Part shown: positions 1-4,586 of the stretch, piece after piece
Layout: each line of letters opens with the position of its first letter
Numbering within the stretch: the first letter of the stretch is position 1
Origin: CAYMRB01 sp964392615
GTDB lineage: Bacteria; Planctomycetota; UBA8108
Length of the DNA stretch: 6,077 bases
Assembly: GCA_964392615.1 (NCBI GenBank)
Contig: CAYMRB010000537.1
Span: 1 to 6,077 of the forward strand
Direction of reading: 5' to 3'
The notes under the pieces: generated by a model
Told to the model about the DNA's origin: nothing
Seen by the model: only the letters and a program-made list of their open reading frames with translations
Database searches by the model: none
Position numbers and translations under genes: made by a program

Positions 1-570
1 CGCGTCGGCGGCCTCGGCCAGCGCGCGATGGCACGCCGCGACCCGCTTCTCGGCATCCTTGCGCGCGAATCCGAGCTCGATGAGCACGGCGGACGCCTCT
101 TCCTCGAGGGCGCCGACGTCGAGGTTCTCGACAGCGGCGGCGGCCTCCCCCGTGTCGATCGCGAGCGGCACGTAGCGCGCGCGGTCCTCGAGCTCGAGCA
201 CGATGCGGTCCGCGAGCTTGCGCCCGATCCCCTTGACGCGGCGAATCACCCCGGCGTCCTTCGCGCGCAGCGCGGTGACGACCTCGTCGACCCGCAGCGT
301 CGAGAGCGTCGCGAGCGCTATGGTCGGGCCGACGCCGGAAACGCCGAGGATCAGGCGGAACACGTCGCGCTCGGCGACCGTCGCGAAGCCGAAGAGGCGC
401 AGGTCGTCCTCGCGCACCAGGAGGTGCGCGTAGAGAAACGCCTCCTCCCGGCCGCGCAGCGCGTCGACGGTCGACAGCGGCACCTGCACGCTGTAGCCGA
501 CGCCGCCCGTCTCGACCACGGCATGCATCGCGCCGAGCTCGACCAGACGGCCTCGAAGGTGGTGATACAC
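1..570 (-). CDS. ruvA: Holliday junction branch migration protein RuvA (3' end cut off by window edge)
   Basis: RuvA is the DNA-binding subunit of the RuvAB branch-migration motor. It grips Holliday junctions as a tetramer or octamer and loads the RuvB helicase during recombinational repair. The frame is open for 190 codons to the left edge; the family is about 200 residues, so only the extreme C-terminus and stop are missing. Visible parts are the N-terminal OB-fold (MYHHLRGRLVEL, residues 1-12, like the usual MIxxLRGxL), the acidic-pin segment VREDDLRLFGF (52-62, acidic residues E54 and D55), and two helix-hairpin-helix motifs, GVSGVGPTIAL (76-86) and VKGIGRKLADRI (112-123). The start of C-terminal domain III, which contacts RuvB, lies at about residues 155-185. 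The start is GTG at 570-568, chosen because the OB-fold begins exactly there; no good Shine-Dalgarno precedes it. It lies 33 bp after the TPR/alpha-CTD gene on the same strand, so co-transcription is likely. ruvB may follow off the left edge, which is inference. Confidence 0.96.
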   Translation of the reverse strand, partial: MYHHLRGRLVELGAMHAVVETGGVGYSVQVPLSTVDALRGREEAFLYAHLLVREDDLRLFGFATVAERDVFRLILGVSGVGPTIALATLSTLRVDEVVTALRAKDAGVIRRVKGIGRKLADRIVLELEDRARYVPLAIDTGEAAAAVENLDVGALEEEASAVLIELGFARKDAEKRVAACHRALAEAADA

Positions 571-603
571 GGCTCTTCGGCCTGCGAGGACCTGCTGCGA
601 CCG

Positions 604-1983
604 CTACGTCCGCAGCGCGAGTCCCAGCTCCTTCAGCTTGACGTTGATCTCGTTGAGCGACGTCATGCCGAAGTTCTTGGCCGACATCAACTCGACCTCG
701 GTCTTGTTGATCAGGTCGCGAACCGATCGCACGTTGAGACGCTCCATGCAGCGACGACTGCGAACCGACAGGTTGAGATCGTCGATCCCCTGGTCGAGCA
801 CATCGGGCGACGCCGTGGCCTCCAGCGGGTTGCGACCGCTCGGCGGCTCGGCGCCCTGCTCCTCGAGCCCCTGGCCGAGTCGCAGCCCCTTCTGCGCGAG
901 CATCTCTTTGATTTCCTGCAGCGACGTCTCGCCGAAGTTCTTGTACGACAGGAGCTCCTGCTCGGTCTTCATGATGAGGTCACCGAGCGTATCGATGTTC
1001 ATCTTCGCGAGACAGTTGCGGCTGCGCACGGAGAGCTCGAAGTCGCTGACCGGAATCTTCAGCACCTGCGAGTGGCGGTCGGCCTTCTTCTCCTGCTCCT
1101 TGTCGTAGAACATGCTCGTCGCCGCGACCGCGTCATCGAGGTAGAGCTTGGCGCGGGCGTGGTTCGGGTGGTGGCGCAGCACCGCCTCGAAGCACTTGAC
1201 GGCGTCGTGGTAACGCTCGCGGTCCTCGTAGAGAAGCCCGAGGTTGATCACGGCGTTGGTGTGGATGGGCACCTGCTCCAGGCACCTCTCGAACGCGTGG
1301 ACCGCGTCGTCCTGCTGCTCCTCCTCGGACGTACCGTAGAGATCGAGCAGATAGCCGAGTCGGAAGTGCGCGTCGAAGTTCTCCGCGTCGAGCTCGGTCG
1401 CGCGGCGATAGCTATCGATCGCCTCGCGGTATTCCCCGGAGCGTTCCTGGCACACGCCGCAGGCCAACGCGAAGCGCGACGATTCGCCGTCCCGCTGGCT
1501 CAGGGCCTCCATGACGGGGCCGGTCTCTCCGACGCGGCCGGATCGGCAGTAGGCGTCGACGAGAGTGTACGCCGCGGGGATGAAGTCGGAGTTCTGCTTG
1601 TAAGCCTCCTCGGCGACCTGCATCGCGGCCGCCGGCTGGCCGAGCTCGGTCAGCGCGCGGGCCAGATAGTAGCACGCCCACTCCGAGTGCTCGTGCTGCT
1701 GGAGCGTGTCGCACGCCCCTGCAAAATCGCCAGCGATGAACTGACAGTAGCCGAGAAGGACGCCGGACGTCGTCGCCGACGCCACGCCGAGCGCTTCCCA
1801 CTCCCCGATCAGGGAGCGCAGCTTGTCGAGGCCCCCGGGCGACGAATACGCCGCCGTGGCGATCTGGGAGAACGCGTCGAGCGAGAGCTCGCCGGCGCCG
1901 ATCTCACCGATCAGAGAGCCGAATTCCGTGTCCGCGATGGTCGTCGAGGCGCTTTCCGAGGCAGTCGTGGAGTCGTCCAACAC
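604..1983 (-). CDS. TPR protein with two C-terminal RNA polymerase alpha-CTD-like domains
   Basis: The protein has about 459 residues and no signal peptide or membrane segment, so it should be cytoplasmic. The N-terminal part (about 1-65) is Ser/Thr-rich then helical. Helical TPR-like repeats span about 70-290; the clearest are SRFALACGVCQERSGEYREA (from about 167) and the unit from about 242 containing NLGLLYEDRERYHDAVKCFE. Two copies of the alpha C-terminal helix-hairpin-helix fold follow, at about 308-371 (LSVRSRNCLAKMN, KNFGETSLQEIK) and 400-458 (LSVRSRRCMERLN, KNFGMTSLNEI). In RNA polymerase this domain binds UP-element DNA and activators. The rest of RpoA is absent, so this is not the alpha subunit. 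From memory the architecture is common in planctomycetes; its role is unknown. Binding DNA or a transcription partner is inference. The start is GTG at 1983-1981; TTG at 1980-1978 fits the GGAG site better. An ATG at 2127 is rejected because the promoter lies downstream of it. Probably first gene of an operon with ruvA. Confidence 0.9.
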   Translation of the reverse strand: MLDDSTTASESASTTIADTEFGSLIGEIGAGELSLDAFSQIATAAYSSPGGLDKLRSLIGEWEALGVASATTSGVLLGYCQFIAGDFAGACDTLQQHEHSEWACYYLARALTELGQPAAAMQVAEEAYKQNSDFIPAAYTLVDAYCRSGRVGETGPVMEALSQRDGESSRFALACGVCQERSGEYREAIDSYRRATELDAENFDAHFRLGYLLDLYGTSEEEQQDDAVHAFERCLEQVPIHTNAVINLGLLYEDRERYHDAVKCFEAVLRHHPNHARAKLYLDDAVAATSMFYDKEQEKKADRHSQVLKIPVSDFELSVRSRNCLAKMNIDTLGDLIMKTEQELLSYKNFGETSLQEIKEMLAQKGLRLGQGLEEQGAEPPSGRNPLEATASPDVLDQGIDDLNLSVRSRRCMERLNVRSVRDLINKTEVELMSAKNFGMTSLNEINVKLKELGLALRT

Positions 1984-1986
1984 AAG

Positions 1987-1992
1987 TCTCCG
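1987..1992 (-). promoter_or_regulatory. Ribosome binding site for the TPR/alpha-CTD gene
   Basis: On the minus strand CGGAGA carries a GGAG core (1991-1988). It lies 4 nt before the GTG at 1983 and 7 nt before the TTG at 1980. This supports a start here rather than at the in-frame ATG far upstream. The spacing slightly favours TTG, while codon preference favours GTG; the two starts differ by one residue. Confidence 0.6.
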
Positions 1993-2038
1993 TGCGAGGT
2001 AGCGGGCCTGTCGTCGGGGACCGGCCTCTAGGCGTTTT

Positions 2039-2065
2039 CCGGGGCGGGCAAACCCCGGGCCCGGG
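2039..2065 (-). other. GC-only hairpin and palindrome in the leader of the TPR/alpha-CTD gene
   Basis: Positions 2039-2044 and 2053-2058 are perfect 6-bp complements (CCGGGG/CCCCGG) around an 8-nt loop. They overlap a perfect 12-bp palindrome, CCCGGGCCCGGG, at 2054-2065. Both fall in the predicted untranslated leader between the promoter at 2086-2114 and the start at 1983. There is no run of U after the stem in the minus direction, so it does not look like an intrinsic terminator. It could be a leader RNA structure, a protein-binding palindrome, or chance in GC-rich DNA. Confidence 0.35.
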
Positions 2066-2085
2066 CCTCCGTAGAGAAACGAGTC

Positions 2086-2114
2086 AAGATAGTGCCGCCT
2101 GGGGAGGGTGTCAA
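2086..2114 (-). promoter_or_regulatory. Sigma70-type promoter for the TPR/alpha-CTD gene and ruvA
   Basis: On the minus strand a perfect -35 box TTGACA (2114-2109) is followed by a 17-bp spacer (2108-2092) and the -10 box TATCTT (2091-2086; four of six match TATAAT). Transcription should start near 2079, giving a leader of about 96 nt before the GTG at 1983. Such a match at the optimal spacing, in very GC-rich DNA and just upstream of a gene, is unlikely to be chance. It sits between the divergent pcrA gene and the TPR/alpha-CTD gene and probably drives the latter with ruvA. Confidence 0.72.
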
Positions 2115-2144
2115 CAGGCGCGACCACGCCGGAGCCCTTTTTCG

Positions 2145-2173
2145 TCGAGATCCCCCGGCGCCGACGCTATTCT
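2145..2173 (+). promoter_or_regulatory. Weak candidate promoter for the PcrA/UvrD helicase gene
   Basis: TATTCT (2168-2173) resembles a -10 box with four of six matches. TCGAGA (2145-2150), 17 bp upstream, matches TTGACA at four of six positions. The predicted start near 2180 leaves a leader of about 45 nt before the ATG at 2225. The rest of 2174-2224 holds no clear operator and no good Shine-Dalgarno site. The match is modest and rests mainly on its position and the AT-rich hexamer. Confidence 0.28.
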
Positions 2174-2224
2174 CTCCTCCCCGGACGACCTCGCGACCCC
2201 TCCCGCCCGGCCGACGAACGCCCG

Positions 2225-4501
2225 ATGAGCCACGCCGAAGACCTGCTGCGCGACCTCAACCCGCCCCAGCGTGAGGCGGCGTCGCTCACCGACGGCCCGC
2301 TGCTCGTCCTCGCCGGCGCCGGCAGCGGCAAGACTCGCGTGATCACGCACCGCATCGCCTATCTGCTGCGATCCGGGGTCCCGGCCGAGGCCGTCCTGGC
2401 GATCACGTTCACCAACAAGGCCGCGCGGGAGATGAAAGACCGCGCCGAGCGCCTGTGCGGGGTCCGGACGCCGTGGATCTCGACGTTCCACAGCCTCGCG
2501 GCCCGTGTCCTCCGGCGTCATATCTACCGCATCGAGCCGTACGACACGTCGTTCACGATCTGCGACCGCGACGACTGCAAGGCCCTCGTCCGCGCGATCC
2601 TCAAGGCTCTCGATATCGACTCGCGGCTCTGGGAGCCATCCGGGCTCCTCGCCGAAATCAGCCGTATCAAGGGCGGTCGGGAGCCGCCGGAGTTCGGCTC
2701 GGATTATCGGTACGGCCAGGTGCTGCGGGATGTCTTCCGGCTCTACGGTGAGCACCTCGCGTCGAACAACCTGCTCGACTTCGACGACCTGCTGCTGCTC
2801 CTCGTGCGGCTCTTCGAAGAGCACCCGGACGTCCTCAGCCGGTACCGAGCCCAGTTCCGCTACGTCCTGATCGACGAGTACCAGGACACCAACGCGGTGC
2901 AGTACCGCATCAGCCGGCTCCTGACCGAGGAGCACGGCAACCTGTGCATTACCGGCGATCCGGACCAGTCGATCTACCACTGGCGCGGCGCGGACATCAC
3001 GAACATCCTCGAGTTCGAGAGGGACTACCCCGGCGCGAGGTCGATCAAGCTCGAGCAGAACTACCGCTCGACGAAGAACGTGCTGCGCGTCGCGAACGCG
3101 CTCATCTCGCGCAACGAGCAGCGCAAGCCGAAGGAGCTCTGGACCGAGAACCCCGACGGGGATCCCGTCCGAGTCTACCGCTTCGAGCACGAGCTCGAGG
3201 AGGCCCGCGATGTCGCGCGGCTCCTGCAGAGCTTCATGGACGCGGGCGTGTCGTGCGGTGACATGGCCGTGTTCTACCGGCTCAACTCGCTATCGCGCGC
3301 GGTCGAGCAGGAGCTGATCTACGGCAACGTCCCGTACACGATCGTCGGCGGCCTCGAGTTCTTCCTGCGCCGCGAGATCAAGGACATGCTCGCGTTCCTG
3401 CGCATCCTCGACAACCCGCGGGACAGCGAGAGCCTGAAGCGCGTGATCAACGTGCCGGCTCGAGGTATCGGCGCGTCGACGCTCGACAAGCTCATCGAGG
3501 CGGCGCGCTCGGCGCGGCGCGGCTTGCTCGAGGTCGTGCTGGATCCGAGCCTGCGCGAGGGCGTGCTCCCGAAGCGGCAAGCGGGCGCGGTCAACGCGTT
3601 CCGCAGCATCTACGAACGTCTCGCGGCCCTCAAAGACGAGCCGGTCGCCGACGTGTTGACCGCGATCATCCAGCAGACCGGATACGGCGAGTTCCTCGAC
3701 AAGCAGTTCGGCGACGAGGCGCGCGACCGGCATGAGAACCTCGAGGAGCTGGTCAACGCCGCCGTCGAGCACGACCGCACGCACGAGCCGGGATCGCTGA
3801 CCGAGTTCCTCGAGCTCGCGGCGATCCTCGGCGACGTCGACCGCTGGGAGCAACGCGAGGACCGCGTGTCGTTGATGACACTCCACTCGGCGAAGGGTCT
3901 CGAGTTCCCGGTCGTCGTCATCATCGGCGTCGAGGACGGCATCCTGCCGCTCATCCGCTCGGGTGACGAGGAGCCCGACTTCGAGGAGGAGCGCCGCCTG
4001 CTCTACGTCGGCATCACGCGAGCGCGCGAGAAGCTGTACCTGACGCACACGGTGACGCGCATGCGCTTCGGGCAGTCGCATCTGGCGGCGCCATCTCGTT
4101 TCCTCGGCGAGCTGCTGCCGATGGGAGCGGACGCGCACGAGACATTCGCGCAGCTCGAGGTCGACATCGAGACGGAGCAGAGCCTGCACCGCAAGGAGCG
4201 CGCGCGGCGGCAGTGGGACCTCGGCGACGACGCGCGGGACGATGGCTTCGATCACTACTGCAAGGACGAGTCATCGCATGCCGACGACGACGCGTGGGGA
4301 GCCGACGCGATCGGCGACGGCGTCGAGCTCGACGAGGACCCGTTCCCGCCGGGCGCGCGCGTACGCCACGAGGACTACGGCGACGGCGAGGTGCTGCGCT
4401 CGAGCGGCCTCGGCGCGCGGCGCCGGGTGACGGTGCGGTTCGACGAGGCGGGCGAGAAGCAGTTCGTCGTGTCGTACGCGCCGCTGCGGCTGTTGACCTG
4501 A
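2225..4501 (+). CDS. pcrA: ATP-dependent 3'-5' DNA helicase, UvrD/PcrA family
   Basis: This superfamily 1A helicase moves 3' to 5' on single-stranded DNA using ATP. The family acts in nucleotide excision and mismatch repair, clearing of RecA filaments and replication or transcription conflicts. The 758 residues are close to the usual PcrA length. Motifs in order: Q motif LNPPQREA (11-18), Walker A AGAGSGKT (30-37), Ia AITFTNKAAREM (59-70), Ib TFHS (87-90), Walker B DEYQDTN (217-223), III GDPDQSIYHWRGA (244-256), IV LEQNYRST (276-283), NVPARGIG (409-416), V TLHSAKGLEF (552-561) and VI EERRLLYVGITRA (588-600). An acidic linker (664-705) and a Tudor-like C-terminal domain (about 706-758, ARVRHEDYGDGEV) follow; in PcrA/UvrD the latter contacts RNA polymerase. 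The start is ATG 2225, because the Q motif lies at the normal distance. A GTG at 2108 would add 39 unrelated residues, overlaps the divergent promoter and has its purine tract touching the start codon. uvrD is an equally valid name. All catalytic motifs look intact. Confidence 0.97.
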   Translation: MSHAEDLLRDLNPPQREAASLTDGPLLVLAGAGSGKTRVITHRIAYLLRSGVPAEAVLAITFTNKAAREMKDRAERLCGVRTPWISTFHSLAARVLRRHIYRIEPYDTSFTICDRDDCKALVRAILKALDIDSRLWEPSGLLAEISRIKGGREPPEFGSDYRYGQVLRDVFRLYGEHLASNNLLDFDDLLLLLVRLFEEHPDVLSRYRAQFRYVLIDEYQDTNAVQYRISRLLTEEHGNLCITGDPDQSIYHWRGADITNILEFERDYPGARSIKLEQNYRSTKNVLRVANALISRNEQRKPKELWTENPDGDPVRVYRFEHELEEARDVARLLQSFMDAGVSCGDMAVFYRLNSLSRAVEQELIYGNVPYTIVGGLEFFLRREIKDMLAFLRILDNPRDSESLKRVINVPARGIGASTLDKLIEAARSARRGLLEVVLDPSLREGVLPKRQAGAVNAFRSIYERLAALKDEPVADVLTAIIQQTGYGEFLDKQFGDEARDRHENLEELVNAAVEHDRTHEPGSLTEFLELAAILGDVDRWEQREDRVSLMTLHSAKGLEFPVVVIIGVEDGILPLIRSGDEEPDFEEERRLLYVGITRAREKLYLTHTVTRMRFGQSHLAAPSRFLGELLPMGADAHETFAQLEVDIETEQSLHRKERARRQWDLGDDARDDGFDHYCKDESSHADDDAWGADAIGDGVELDEDPFPPGARVRHEDYGDGEVLRSSGLGARRRVTVRFDEAGEKQFVVSYAPLRLLT

Positions 4502-4572
4502 CGCGGGTCGGCACGCGTTCCGCTGTTGTTCGCCGCCAAGGGAAATGGCGCCGCGCCCGTCACGGGCACGGC

Positions 4573-4578
4573 TATAAT
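4573..4578 (+). promoter_or_regulatory. Perfect TATAAT -10 box for the metal transporter gene, probably leaderless
   Basis: TATAAT lies 8 nt before the ATG at 4587. A transcription start at the usual 6-7 nt after the box would fall at 4584-4585, leaving a leader of only two or three nucleotides. No Shine-Dalgarno sequence lies between the box and the ATG, which fits leaderless translation. No -35 match is visible 16-18 bp upstream, where the sequence is GC only, so an activator or another recognition mode may be needed. The 85-bp gap after pcrA (4502-4586) holds nothing else clear. Confidence 0.55.
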
Positions 4579-4586
4579 CCGTCCCC

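Noticed and set aside
28..2031. Plus-strand open frame of 667 codons
   Set aside because: It lies antisense to ruvA and the TPR/alpha-CTD gene, both of which have clear domain matches. Its translation is Arg/Glu/Leu-rich with no recognisable domain, as expected from GC-rich codon shadowing.
1984..2127. Upstream ATG start at 2127 for the TPR/alpha-CTD protein
   Set aside because: The predicted promoter would lie inside this extension, downstream of the ATG, and the added residues are low-complexity leader translation. A GGAG site precedes the GTG/TTG near 1983.
2108..2224. Upstream GTG start for the helicase, adding 39 residues
   Set aside because: The added residues resemble no family member, the purine-rich tract touches the GTG with no spacing, and the start overlaps the -35 box of the divergent promoter.
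2111..3190. Minus-strand open frame of 359 codons inside pcrA
   Set aside because: It is the antisense of helicase motifs I to IV, with composition typical of a shadow frame.
4555..4567. Possible intrinsic terminator for pcrA (GCCCG, 3-nt loop, CGGGC)
   Set aside because: The stem is only 5 bp and no T run follows; it sits in the promoter spacer of the next gene. It could equally be an operator half-site pair or chance.
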